23,318 bases of DNA. Origin: Terfezia claveryi (Eukaryota > Ascomycota > Pezizomycetes > Pezizales > Pezizaceae). This document shows, in pieces, positions 7,691-18,154 of the stretch; the first letter of the stretch is position 1, and each line of letters begins with the position of its first letter. The position numbers and the translations under genes were made by a program. The stretch is taken from positions 1 to 23,318 of the forward strand of contig WHUX01000484.1 of NCBI GenBank assembly GCA_015179025.1, written 5' to 3'. The notes below the pieces were generated by a model that saw nothing but the letters and a program-made list of their open reading frames with translations, was not told the DNA's origin and searched no databases.

Positions 7691-9464
7691 AATACTTATA
7701 CTGGAGATGTTTGAATTCATATGTTCGAGATGTGTGAATACACATGCCGGAGATGTCTAAATTCGCATGTTCGAGATGTCTGAATACACATGCCGGAGAT
7801 GTCTGAATGTGCATGTTGGAGATATCTGAATGCTCATGCCAGAGATGTCTGAATGCTCATGCCGGAGATGTCTGAATTCAATTGTTGGAGATGTCTAAAT
7901 GCTTATGGTGGAGATATCTGAATACTCATGCCGGAGATGTCTGAATGCTCATGTCGGAGATGTCTGAATTTGCATGTTTTAGATGTGTCAATATACATGC
8001 CGGAGATGTCTGAATACTCATGTGGGAGATATCTGAATTCACATGTTAGAGATATCTGAATACTTATGGTGGAGATGTCTGAATACTCATGCCGGAGATA
8101 TCTTAATACTTATGCCGGAGATATCTGAATGCTCATGTCAGAGATGTCTGAATTCGTATGTTCGAGATGTGTGAATACACATGCCAGAGATGTCTGAATG
8201 CTTATGCCGGAGATGTCTGAATGCTTATACTGGAGATGTTAGAATGCTCATGCCGGAGATCTCTGAATTTGCATGTTCGCGATGTCTGAATACACATGCC
8301 GGAGATGTCTGAACACACATGCCGGAGATGTCTAAATGCTCATGTCGGAGATGTCTGAATGCTCATGTCGGAGATGTCTGAATTCACATGTTCGAGATGT
8401 TTGAATACACATGCTGGAGATGTGTGAATGCTTATACCAGAGATGTCTGAATACTCATGCCGGGGATATCTGAATGCTCATGCCAGAGATCTCTGAATTC
8501 GCATATTCGAGATGTCTGAATACACATGCCGAAGATGTCTAAATGCTGATGCTGGAGATGTCTGAATTCGCATGTTCGAGATGTTTGAACATACATGCCG
8601 GAGATGTGTGAATACTTATGCTGGAGATGTCTGAATGCTTATGCCAGAGATATCTGAATTCGCATGTTCGAGATATATGAATACACATGCCGGAGATATC
8701 TGAATGCTTATGCCAGAGATGTTTGAATGCTCATGCCGGAGATGTCTGAATATACATGCCGGAGATGTCTGCATGCTCATGCCGAAGATGTCTGAATACT
8801 CAAGCCGGAGATGTCTAAATGCTCATGCTGGAGATGTCTGAATACTCATGCCGGGGATGTCTGAATGCTTATGCCGGAGATGTCTGAATGCTCATGTCGG
8901 AGATGTCTGAATTGGCATGTTCGAGATATGTGAATACACATGCCGGAGATGTCTGAATGCTCATGCCAGAGATATTTGAATGCTCATGCCGGAGATGTCT
9001 GAATGCTTATGCTGGAGATGTCTGAATACTCATGTCGGAGATATCTGAATTCCCATGTTTGAGATGTTTGAACACAGATGCTGGAGATGTGTGAATACAT
9101 ATACTAGAGATGTCTAAATGCTTATGCCAGAGATCTCTGAATTCACATATTCAAGATCTCTGAATACACATGCTGGAGATGTCTGAATGCACATGCCGGA
9201 GATGTCTGAATGCTCATACCGGAGATGTCTAAATGCTCATGTCGGAGATGTCTGAATTCGTATGTTCAAGATGTTTGAACACACATGCTGGAGATGTGTG
9301 AATATACATGCCGGAGATTTCTGAATACTCATGCCAGAGATCTCTGAATTCGCATGTTCGAGATATCTGAATACACATGCTGGAGATATCTGAATGCTTT
9401 TGCTGGAGATGTCTGAATGCTTATACCGAAGATGTCTGAATTCGCATGTTCGAGATGTCTGATT
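7691..9464. repeat. 23-bp satellite array, about 77 copies with higher-order structure
   Basis: The consensus unit is GGAGATGTCTGAATGCTCATGCC (23 bp). The array runs without interruption for about 1.77 kb. A marked variant with GAATTCGCATGTTCGAG recurs and is nearly always followed by a GAATACACATGCCGG unit. Marked units start near 8036, 8151, 8267, 8381 and 8497, spacing 114-116 bp (five units). Other spacings are about 69 and 92 bp (three and four units). So a pentamer of 115 bp has itself been multiplied. Twenty-three is not a multiple of three and stops occur in the frames, so this is not protein-coding. Confidence 0.93.
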
Positions 9465-10454
9465 CTCACTATCATGTCCTGTATCTAGTTGTTCTAGGCA
9501 ATAAATACCTCTTTCCCGAATATCTGCTTACTGTTGATATAGTGGCTCTAAATAAGTTATTAATATTAGTACTATCATATATATATGCAATGTTCTAGGT
9601 CTTTCTGACTTAGGAAATTTACTAGAAGGGGTACAAGCTGCTTTCCAAACAGGCTTAGATTTGGGATAGCGCTACCAAATAACTCGAGTCTTTACAGTTG
9701 CTAGCACCTGTGTAAATGACCTAATCTCATAAGTTGGAATTTGCATGTATTGCATACTTTTCATTGTACTGTAGTTATTTGTATTTCGCTATTGTGCCTG
9801 TCATAACAACATCCACATACAACAGAAAGTATGTAGTACACTCAGATTCTAACTTACAAGGTTGAAGGGCTTTTGAAAGTCATTTACACAGAGCTAGATA
9901 TTAACACAAAGGTTATAGTCTTATGCAGGTATAGATGGCTATGTGAATTGCCGACTGCTTGAAGCAAATATGTCCAATATATAACATAAAGGTCATGGCC
10001 TTATGCAGGCCATACAGAACTGGAGTGACTAGCCATGTTGATTGCCGACCAAGCAAACATGGCCTACTTTTATATCCAACTTCGTAGAGTCCATAAATAC
10101 CCCCATAGATCTGTGAATTAATTATTCCCAGTAGCTATTCACAATACCTTCCGCCATCATCACAATACCTTCCGCCATCATCATAATACCTTCCTGCCAT
10201 CACAACTTTCCATTTGAATAACACCTAACATACATAACATAAGTATCTCTAAAGCATAGTTTCCAACGGGGGTATCTAAAATTCCAACATAGTTCGTCCA
10301 AATACCATCTATAGTGCAAGAAGTTGGCCAAGTAAAGGCACTATTAGGATGGGGGGAGAATGATCCCCGGTACTTAAACTGGAGGAATGGGGTTAAGGGG
10401 TGGGTATGAACACAGGGGATAACAGGGAAATGGCAGGCCAGTAATGCCCTCTGA
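9465..10454. other. Non-coding region with two minor repeats
   Basis: No coding frame stands out. A degenerate direct repeat joins about 9898-9970 and 9981-10060: both contain CATAAAGGTCATGGCCTTATGCAGG-like sequence followed by TTGCCGAC and a GCAAAT or GCAAACAT word. At 10138-10200 there are three copies of a 22-bp unit, CACAATACCTTCCGCCATCAT. The last 100 bases may belong to the 5' part of the host gene: a TGA at 10452-10454 closes the frame upstream of the readable segment, so its true start is unknown. Confidence 0.5.
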
Positions 10455-10574
10455 GGTCAATTCAAAACCTACGCCCAGCAGGAGACTGGGCTCCCTGCAT
10501 CTAGAATTGTGCTCATCCAAAATAGGGCAGCACCAATCAAAAGAGCAGCTGAGACTGCTCTTGACAAGATTTTG
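10455..10574 (+). pseudogene. Host gene, upstream fragment, cut by the chromovirus
   Basis: An open frame of 40 codons starts after the TGA at 10452-10454 and reaches the retroelement boundary in frame. It includes [14 protein letters not shown] and [12 protein letters not shown]. After one TTTTG copy is discounted, the same frame continues at 19478 as [15 protein letters not shown]. The junction falls within a helix-like, charged stretch with no codon lost. No domain is recognised here. A short frame from ATG 10444 uses a different phase and runs on into the LTR, so I do not regard it as the gene. Upstream exons or a start codon were not found, so the true 5' end may lie behind an intron or be lost. 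Confidence 0.6.
10570..10574. repeat. Target-site duplication TTTTG, 5' copy
   Basis: TTTTG lies immediately before the TGTAAT start of the 5' LTR. An identical copy lies directly after the 3' LTR at 19473-19477. Five bases is the normal duplication size for Ty3/Gypsy integrases. Confidence 0.93.
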
Positions 10575-10771
10575 TGTAATGGAGAATGTTTATTGCTTAT
10601 ATAATTGCTTATATACTTTTTGTATTTCCTATATTACTACTATGTTATATAACTAAGCCTCTTGGTTGAAGGACTAGCCTTCTACCATTTCCTACTGCTT
10701 TATAAGCATCCATAGGTGCGGAATTTGCCATGGGAAATTCCATAGAACTTACCATATAAGCACACCCTCAG

Positions 10772-10869
10772 TATGGCCACATGACCTTTGTTTTGAACGT
10801 GTGAGTCACCAGTATGGCCACATGACCTTTGTTCTGGCCGTGTGACTTATTACTATGGCCACATGACCT
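10772..10869 (+). promoter_or_regulatory. U3 enhancer-like repeats with an AP-1/Gcn4-type site
   Basis: TATGGCCACATGACCT occurs at 10772, 10813 and 10854, exactly 41 bp apart. TGAGTCA (10802-10808) lies between the first two, a perfect site for AP-1/Gcn4-type bZIP factors. Between the second and third the matching position reads TGACTTA. The 3' LTR keeps TGACTCA there, so both gaps probably carried a bZIP site originally. Regulation by a bZIP factor is inferred from the motif only. Confidence 0.55.
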
Positions 10870-10946
10870 CTTTTGTACAGCGCACCATCTTCTGGTGTGC
10901 CACCCTTTATTGTATTTATTTCCTTAGTCATCAGATCTTAGAGGAG

Positions 10947-10954
10947 TATAAATA
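10947..10954 (+). promoter_or_regulatory. TATA box of the 5' LTR promoter
   Basis: TATAAATA, preceded by GAGGAG and followed by GGCGCCGG. It is conserved at 19170-19177 in the 3' LTR. Its place after the U3 repeats and before the conserved CAGCAGACAGAG block is right for an RNA polymerase II LTR promoter. Confidence 0.75.
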
Positions 10955-11249
10955 GGCGCCGGATTCCCTCTAGAATCCAGCAGACAGAGAACAAGCAAGC
11001 AAAAAACACACAGCAGTAAGCAAGCCTATATACTGATCAGATCAAGATCATATAGCTTAGATAGCATAAATCATATAAGATAGATTACACCAGTTAATTA
11101 TTGTTCTCTTTGGGAATGTCCCATATAGTAATCTCCCTACCTTTTTGAGGTCTTACCTCAGCAGAACCGAAATACACAAACGTCCATGCCTACGGATATA
11201 GATTGTATAAATGGTACCAAATGAATACTGCCTAGTAGCATTCACTACA

Positions 11250-11787
11250 TTTTTTTTAACTTACTTACCTAATCTTTAATCTTAAATCCAAGGCCTGATC
11301 AACCTTCGGATACTTTATTACACTCAAGCAAGTGTATACAATTCGACACACATACCTATAAACTTGAACGTGCATATATTAAACAATATCAATATTCAAC
11401 CAGCTAGCAAATCATCCAACAACAAGACATCAGACTCTCAACTGCAGTACATCAACAAAAGACTTAGAAGCAAGCTAAGCAGAGCTTTAACGGCAGTGGT
11501 ATCCCACATTAAACAATCCTACCCTTGTTCACAACACTTTTCCCAATAAGATTGACAACTCATCTTGCACTTCTGGCAACCGCCATTACATTGTACCTAT
11601 AAATCCAGTACACCATTGAAAAACCAGCCCTCCAGGTCCCAGAAATAATTGGTCTAAACAACCAAGCGTCACAATCCCAAGGCTCAAATCTCGCTGCCTC
11701 TACCGCAGCCAATTCCTCCAGAAAAGAATTACCTCCATCAAAACCTTCCTTAGGCCCAGACATTTCTACCAAGACCTCTGCACCCCA
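11250..11787 (+). other. Chromovirus leader between 5' LTR and gag
   Basis: Untranslated leader. It opens with eight T and AACTTACTTACC; I could not match this to a tRNA 3' end. A 61-codon frame at 11364-11549 shows no domain. From about 11650 one frame is rich in Ser, Ala, Asn and Lys (for example AASTAANSSRKELPPSKPSL) and could be an upstream piece of gag, but it is in a different phase from the likely gag start. Confidence 0.5.
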
Positions 11788-13600
11788 ATGTCTACCTCAA
11801 CACACCAATCAGAAAAAGTGATACTTTTGCCAGAAGAACTAGAATTAGATTCTAGCCTAGTAGACAAAGAAAAACAAGGACCATAAGAAACATTAGGATC
11901 CTGACATCCAGCCTTACTAGCCGCATGAGCCACCAAGCTAACAGAACTATCAGTCGAAAGAAGATCAGAAGGATTATCAGCCACCACAACTTCAGTACAG
12001 TAAGGTGCTAAAGAGGAAAAGTAATGTGACGATCATAACACATAACCAGCTGTATTTGGTTGCAGACAAATAAGGAAATCGGACATTAATGGCGTCTGCA
12101 CTTAGTAAGAAGACTAAGAGGTCGAGGTGGTTAACTATGTTACCTGAAGAAATTAAAAAGTTAGTGGATCAAACCCCCAGAAAAGCCAGATTTATATTTC
12201 CTAGTACAGAAGAGGAAGTGAATCTACCAATGGATATAGAAATAGGAGAACCAGGTAGAGAAGGAAGTAAACTATATTTTAGTATGGAATTGCCTCTTGC
12301 ACCAGAAGAATTTTGGGATAGACATCTCCCAACTGTTGAGGAAATTTTGAAATATGCTTGCTCAATGGCACATGCACAAGGGTATCACCCTGAAGATACT
12401 CTACTCCTACTAGAAGCCATAGTAAAACATTATCTATGGATGACACCATACCCATTCAAAGAAAAAGACTTAGAAATGAATGCCTTTTTAAGCAAAGAAC
12501 TAAAGAAACCTGTTGTTCCTCTTTTAAGGAAACTGAATTGGGTATGAATAACTGGGAAGAAATTATAGGTTTATGATGAGTGGTACTCATCTAGAAGAAA
12601 CTGCATATACCACGGAGGATTTTTTCAATCCTAGCAATAAGCTTCTAGGAGCGTTCCTGAGAACACCAAAAGATCAATCGAAAGGCAAAGGTCGAGCACC
12701 TGAGACACCAGAAAGGAGGACTGGGTCAGCCAAAGAACCAAGCAACAAAAACCAACCACCAGAAGATATACAACTACTAGAAGACGATGATGATCTGGAA
12801 ACAAGACCAGATCCATAAAAGCGAAATCTCAAGGAGGAGGACGAGATCCCGATGACAGCGGAGATGACAGCTTGACTCTGATAATGCATCGTCAGTTGTA
12901 AGTCAACCTTAGTCAGAAAGCCCCAACGAGGAAAATTGGTTAAACATCAACAATGGGAATCAACTACAGGAATAGTTACAGGAGGTAACTATAAAACAAT
13001 GGATGTTTAAGAGGAATAAAGATTGATCTACCAGAAAAGGTGAAAGGAGAAGACAAAAAATGGCAAGACTCACAATATTTTGACTCTTGGCCACAGCAAT
13101 ACAACATTGGTTGGTTCTGAAAAGAATAGATTTAGAAGGCGCTTTAGCTTTGGAAATTGTTGGATTCAGAATGGAAGGAAGCGCACTTACTACTTATAAT
13201 CAATTCATAAGAGAAAAAGGGAAGGATGCGAAATTCTTCAGCTTCATGCTAGTACTAAGAGATTTTCTGATACCTCCACTAGCAAAGATATTTTATGGAA
13301 ATGATGGGAGACAGCCACACCATACAAGGATGGACGTCACATGGGGATTAAACAGTTTGCCAATTGGCTCACTGAAATGCAAATCAATTAATTGACAAGA
13401 ATGGTAAACAATCAATATCGCAGGAAGTAAAAAGAAGAAAGTTTCTTAATCACTGCCACTATACATGTCGGCTACATTAATTCCTTTAATTAAAGAGGAA
13501 TAGTCATATGATCAGCTCGTACATCAAGCGAGTCATATGAAGCTTCAAAAAAGGATATTGCCCCACCATCACATCGAATACATCCTGATGACAACACCCT
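11788..13600 (+). pseudogene. Chromovirus gag (N-terminus and capsid), multiply broken
   Basis: Gag forms the particle that packages the element's RNA. A likely start is ATG 11788, which opens a frame MSTSTHQSEKVILLPEELEL. That frame continues through stops, including TGA at two points where CGA (Arg) would fit, to about 12085. Coding then continues in another frame at 12089-12547 (152 codons, containing LPEEIKKLVDQTP and APEEFWDRHLPTVEEI). It moves to a third frame at 12573-12818, which is acidic and proline-rich (LLEDDDDLETRPDP). The capsid core follows in pieces: LPEKVKGEDKKWQDSQYFDSW near 13027-13089, then the 13087-13395 frame with EIVGFRMEGSALTTYNQF and LVLRDFLIP, typical of Gypsy Gag. 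At least four frame changes are needed. Non-functional. Confidence 0.75.
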
Positions 13601-13604
13601 CGGA

Positions 13605-13823
13605 ATGAAAATCGAAGTTATGGTCCATGCAGGGACCAGAATCAATGACAAAAAACAGGATTTAATCCTAGCAGCAATCCCAGCACCAAACCCAATACAG
13701 AAAAAGGAAGGACTCAGATTGGGACACCATTACAAAAAATTGGATCAGAAGATGAAGATGCAATTAATTAGAGACAAGAAATGTCTATAGTGTTGGAACC
13801 CTAGACACTCCTATAAGGACTGT
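13605..13823 (+). pseudogene. Gag C-terminus with CCHC zinc knuckle, interrupted by a stop
   Basis: The frame from 13605 is basic (KKLDQKMKMQLIRDKK) and leads into a CX2CX4HX4C zinc knuckle at 13782-13823 (CL*CWNPRHSYKDC). This motif binds the element's RNA. An in-frame TAG at 13788-13790 sits between the first two cysteines, although all four metal ligands remain. Confidence 0.8.
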
Positions 13824-13954
13824 AGAAACGAAAAAATAAGGTACCCATGTGTACAGCCGCACAGGATTTAGCTATGCCGATAGCTACCAAGAACCAAACC
13901 AATAAGGATAAAATCAAGGAAGACCCTTGTCAAGATAGGTACCTGATTTCAGCA

Positions 13955-14426
13955 AGGTATTAGTTAAGGCTAACAAACACCCCGCACTAGCTTTAATTGA
14001 TCTCAAATGAAGGGAGGAGACTTAATTAATTCTCAATTTGTACATCTATATAAAATACCAACCAGAAGTATTGAGAAGAAATCGTTAAGGACAGCGATTA
14101 AAGGCTCAAAAGGAACGATAGACAAAGCCTGTACTATTAAACTTAACTGGATAGGTTACATAGAAGAACGAATGTTCTATGTAGCACATTTGACTGGATG
14201 GGACATAATTTTAGGAGAACCTGCTCTCAGCAAAGTAAAAGCGATAATTCCAGCCCATCAGGAACTAGTTACTATCCAACCGGAAAATATTCCTAGATTC
14301 CAGCTAAGTACATGGAAAGGATCTAGAACCATAGTGAATAGCATAAGATCGGTATATACTCAGGTCAGCTATGAATCAGTAACAGATTATAGTGAACAGA
14401 TAATTGGGAAATTATCAGCGATATAG
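13955..14426 (+). pseudogene. Chromovirus aspartic protease, active site lost
   Basis: Retropepsin-like domain that would cleave Gag-Pol. The first part reads HPALALID near 13978-14001, but the expected Ser/Thr-Gly after the catalytic Asp is Leu-Lys followed by TGA. Coding resumes one frame over with DLINSQFVHLYKIPT (14019 onward), the normal block after the active site. It continues to WDIILGEPAL near 14200-14228, corresponding to the ILG signature of the second half. The 139-codon frame 14007-14426 is thus a remnant, not a separate gene. Active-site loss alone would kill processing. Confidence 0.75.
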
Positions 14427-14499
14427 AAGATACCGATTCAGAAAGAGAACTTATGACAGCTGTTTCTACTGTACAGAAGCAATTCAACCTTCTAATGGA

Positions 14500-15364
14500 G
14501 TTTCCCTTATTATTTCCAAAGACAATTCCATGAGAATTGCTACCACTAAGAAAAATTAATCACTCTATCAAACTAAACCCAGAGCTACTTGGATACGAAA
14601 TGGCGACCCTAGGAATCGATTTAGACAACAAATCCATAACAAATTGTTGAGAAGAAGCATCAGGTGTATATATAGAGTAGAAAATGATACAAATGCTGTA
14701 GTCATGTTCACTATTCCTAAAGAGACAAACCAAAGAAGCCAGACATATCAATGACTGTCGAGACGCAATTTAGCCGTCGAACCAGACCATACCCCATTAC
14801 CAGATATTAATGAAGCTATTGAACTAGTAGCGGAAATCCCATTTGGTCTAAGCTTGACTTAGCTGATGGATTTTTTAATATCAGAAACAACAAGGAATCA
14901 GAACAACACTCTACCTTTCTATGTCACCTGGATATTTTAGAAGTAGAGTCATGCAATAAGGGGATCGTAATGCACCAGCTACCATGGTTCGCATTATGCA
15001 TGAAATTTTTAAGATATGGTCTATAAAGATTTAATCATCTTATTGATGATATTATTATTTTTTCTAAAACGTATGAGGAACATGTGAATTATTGAAGAAA
15101 GTACTTCAATGTTTGCAGGATGAGAAATTCTACCTCAAAGAAAGCAAATGCCAGTTCTTTACTCCAAGATTGGAAATCTTAGGACACATTTACATCAGAT
15201 GGATTACATGTAGATCTAAAAAGAGGACTACTATATTAATATTTCCAACTCCTACTCGGAAAAAGGACCTTAGAGGATTCCTTGGAATTGTTAATTATCT
15301 TAGCAGATTATCCCCGACTTGGCATCATATGCAAGTACCCTGTCGGAACTGCAAGGAGAAATAA
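14500..15364 (+). pseudogene. Chromovirus reverse transcriptase, heavily decayed
   Basis: The RT copies element RNA into DNA. The entry motif LPPLRKINHSIKLNP (near 14538-14583) matches the LPPHRPYDHxIxL start of Gypsy RT. The middle is full of stops. The catalytic YxDD box survives as LIDDIIIFSKTYEEHV (15039-15086), with both Asp present but the Tyr replaced by Leu. The next frame, 15092-15364, holds the thumb/connection part: CLQDEKFYLKESKCQFF, LEILGHI, FPTPTRKKDLRGFLGIVNYL. A frameshift near 15305 moves the following DLASYASTLSELQGE block into another frame. Assignment is firm; function is lost. Confidence 0.85.
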
Positions 15365-15439
15365 GAAATGGGAATGGACAGATACTCATAATGCAGCGTT
15401 TAAAAAACTGAAGGAACTCGTGAATTCTACATGTTTTAA

Positions 15440-15835
15440 AACCCTAGAATAATGAGTCAACTAAACCCAAATATTTAGTCTATGATGCTAGTGATGTAGG
15501 ACTAGATCATGGATAGGTCAAGGACCGCTAACGCACATCAGACTATCATGCTTCCACTCAAGAAAATTTAATCCAGCACAACTCAATTATCCCACCTTCA
15601 AAAGAATTATTGGCGATTATTGACTCATTGAAATTTTTTGAAGCACAATTAAGAGGTCACAAGTTCACTATCCTTACCGACCACAAACCATTAGTAACTT
15701 TCCATACTCAAATGCCAACAAGTCAAAAATTGAGGCGATGGCAAGATTACCTAATAGAATTTGACATAGACATTCAGCATACCGCAGGAAAGGAAAATTT
15801 AATAGCAGATGCTCTATCAAGAAAGCATAAATACC
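15440..15835 (+). pseudogene. Chromovirus RNase H, catalytic residues preserved
   Basis: RNase H removes the RNA strand during reverse transcription. All four expected acidic residues are visible: Asp in VYDASDVG (15484-15486), Glu in KELLAII (15604-15606), Asp in ILTDHKPL (15679-15681) and Asp in IADALSRK (15808-15810). The first lies upstream of stops near 15515-15530; the other three lie in the long open frame 15610-16281 or just before it. The best-preserved pol segment is 15600-15835. The remainder of that frame after ADALSRK, to 16281, is spacer without a domain I can name. Confidence 0.88.
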
Positions 15836-16299
15836 CTGATACTCCCACTACCGAGGACGATTATATTTCCAACAGCATCGATCCTCCTAACCATACCTAC
15901 AACCACAACATCTCTACCAACACTTTAAGAACTTTCCACTCACTAGAAACCTCCACTCAGAACGAAATGGTTTCTCGCAGACTATCAATTTCAAGCATGT
16001 CGACTGGACTTCAACAAATGTCATGGAAGAGCCGAAGACTTGGACATCATATCTTCTGTCCATACTTTGAAGGTTCCAGGATGAAGAAAGCGAATATGAC
16101 ATGGTCAAGGAAGAAGAGTCCTCAGATGATAGACTCTATCTACTATACCAGAAGAGGTTTTACTGGGTATGACCGAGTACCCAATATAAACAAGAACAAA
16201 CCTTTAACAGTTCTTGGACTAAGATATAGGCCTCCTCTTCTGAAAACGCTCAACAAAATGCCCTCGCTCCTGAAGAAGTGAAAGAAATTGCTATGACCT

Positions 16300-17060
16300 A
16301 GCTCTTAGCAATTGGCAACAACACAAGAGGATGCACTGGTCCTTTTGTCGAGATTTTTACTGTCCTACTCATGGCAGCTCCCACGCCATGAACAACCACA
16401 TGTTCACCATCAAAACATATGCAATCTGCAACCACCATGGACATGGCAGTATGAACTGTGACCTGTCAGCCTCAGTTCTTAAGAAGGAGAAGGAATTCCA
16501 TAAGAGTCGTATTGAGCACCTCTCAGCCTCAAATGACTCTTATAAGGAACTAGCACCAGTACAACAGACACTGCATATCAGTTCCACAACCTCTCAGCTG
16601 CAACGAAGCTATCCATGAAATTAGAGAATGGGCAAAAAGGTGGAATGCCAATAAGCCAGCAGGCTCAAATCTCCAACATGACTTTCAGTTCAGTAACCCT
16701 ACCGAACAGATGAGCACCGTCAAATGGAACAGGAGATCAAGATACTCCTGTTGCCCCTCAACAACCTGGAATGCACCTCAACAACCAGCTCAACTGCTAG
16801 CAGTAGTAATCAACTCCAATCAACACGCCCCATTACTACTCGTTCCCAAAAGCGAGTAGCCATTAACGAAGACCCAGAACCCTCTTCATTCAAGACACCA
16901 AGACCTCCAGACAGCGTTGTGATTTCTGTAAGTTTCAGGACATAATGCTTCTACATGTAAGGAGAAGAAACCTACCATCAATGACTTCAACCAAAGGATC
17001 GAACCGACCCTCAACAAGCTCATTGAAGAGAAACATATCAGTACAGATGGGAGACGATAA
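16300..17060 (+). pseudogene. Gag-like Cys/His-rich insert between RNase H and integrase
   Basis: This stretch does not look like the usual short pol linker. The frame 16331-16618 is rich in Cys and His (CRDFYCPTHGSSH, then ICNHHGHGSMNCD). Further on, 16918-16958 encodes a second CX2CX4HX4C zinc knuckle, CDFCKF then SGHNASTC, split by a one-base deletion. It is followed by a charged block with DFNQRIEPTLNKLIEEKHI. Gag-like nucleic-acid-binding modules belong upstream of protease, so this may be a fragment of another element's gag inserted here or captured by recombination. Alternatively this chromovirus lineage may carry an extended pol. No LTR or TSD was found around it. Confidence 0.5.
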
Positions 17061-17289
17061 GGACTATTTCATTACCCTTTGGCTAGATCAAGGCACAGGA
17101 ATGAAAGCTGCATACCAGCGTGTATGAGAGTATGTCCATCTGGAAGAACTATTATGATACCTTTGTCAGCCGCAAGGATCATAGAATAAGAGATGGATTT
17201 TTGTATTCAAGAACCGACAAGGACAATGGAGATTAGTCTTGCCCTCTACCTTTAATATTGAAGGTAAGAACTATCTCGAATTGGTTATT

Positions 17290-18150
17290 AAAGATGCATA
17301 TGAAGCAACTGCTCATGTGGCATTGAAAAAAAATGAAATATCTTACTGACCGATATGATCACCAGTCCTTTGCAGAACCAACTAAGGACTATATCAGAAG
17401 TTGCAATACTTGTCAATGGACAAAGTATTCAACAAGGCACCACTTGGACTCATAACCCTTACATGTACCAAGAAGGCCATGGACAGACATATCGATGGAT
17501 TTTCTTAAGTTAGCACCTGTCTTTACTAAGTATTCAATTTTGTACCGAATATTCCTGTTGAAGAAGATCATGTTGTTTGTATTTCATGACTTTGGACGAT
17601 TGTCAATAGACAATCAGGATTTAAGTTTCTTATTCCTGTCTCAGATAATTCACAGCAGAACAATGTACTGCTACTTTTGATACTCATGTAGTCCCAACTA
17701 TAGGATACCCTTTTTGTATTGTTTTTGATCGAGACACTCTTTTTATGTCATCGCATTTTCAAGATTGGGCTAGGAATAAAGGAATCAAGTTGGAACCGTC
17801 CACCGCATATCATCCACGTGCAGATGGACAATCGGAAATTGTGAACAAAGAAATTCTGCAAGTAGCAAGAGCCTGTAAAATCGAAGGATTTGATTGGCTA
17901 CAGAAACTACAGAGATACAGTTGAAACTTAACTCTAGGTATAACGCCACTAGACAGAATAGCCCCTATTACACACTGTTTGGATTTAATGCACATCTTGG
18001 CATATCGATACTTCCATACCCATTAATGCATATGTACCGGCAAACGAACGTCATGAAGTAACGTCTAAAAACCTTATGATGCCAAGAAGACTCAAGCATC
18101 TCAAGCGAACAAACGACTACCAATACAACCAAATTTTCAGTCGGACAACA
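17290..18150 (+). pseudogene. Chromovirus integrase, catalytic triad still visible
   Basis: Integrase inserts the DNA copy. The zinc-binding HHCC domain is recognisable: His 17314-17316, His 17360-17362, Cys 17402-17404 and Cys 17411-17413 (SCNTCQ), with a frame change between the two His. The core has Asp in ISMDFLKL (17498-17500), Asp in IVFDRDTLF (17727-17729) and Glu in DGQSEIVNKE (17835-17837). The last two are exactly 35 residues apart, the classic D,D35E spacing, within one open stretch that includes PSTAYHPRADGQSE. Frameshifts between 17540 and 17700 and stops after 17920 inactivate it. Confidence 0.88.
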
Positions 18151-18154
18151 AGTC

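Larger units (their letters stand above)
10575..11249 (+). repeat. 5' LTR of the chromovirus (675 bp)
   Basis: Begins TGTAATGGAG and ends TTCACTACA. U3 holds three 41-bp spaced copies of TATGGCCACATGACCT, a TGAGTCA site and a dyad GGAATTT/AAATTCC at 10720-10741. An imperfect hairpin GCGCACCA/TGGTGTGC lies near 10887-10908. A TATA box is at 10947-10954. The likely transcript start lies about 30 bases further, near the CAGCAGACAGAGAAC block. All these recur in the 3' LTR, some with changes. Confidence 0.95.

Noticed and set aside
7691..9464. Possible repeat-protein gene with a 23-residue period
   Set aside because: All frames contain frequent stops, and none runs longer than a few units.
5962..9597. 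TGTTCTAGG on both sides of the satellite chain, considered as a target-site duplication
   Set aside because: The 9-mer also nearly recurs at 9494 (GTTCTAGG), its distances to the array edges are uneven, and no terminal structure accompanies it. It is probably chance.
11560..11987. Two minus-strand frames in the chromovirus leader and gag start
   Set aside because: They oppose the readable gag frame and carry no domain.
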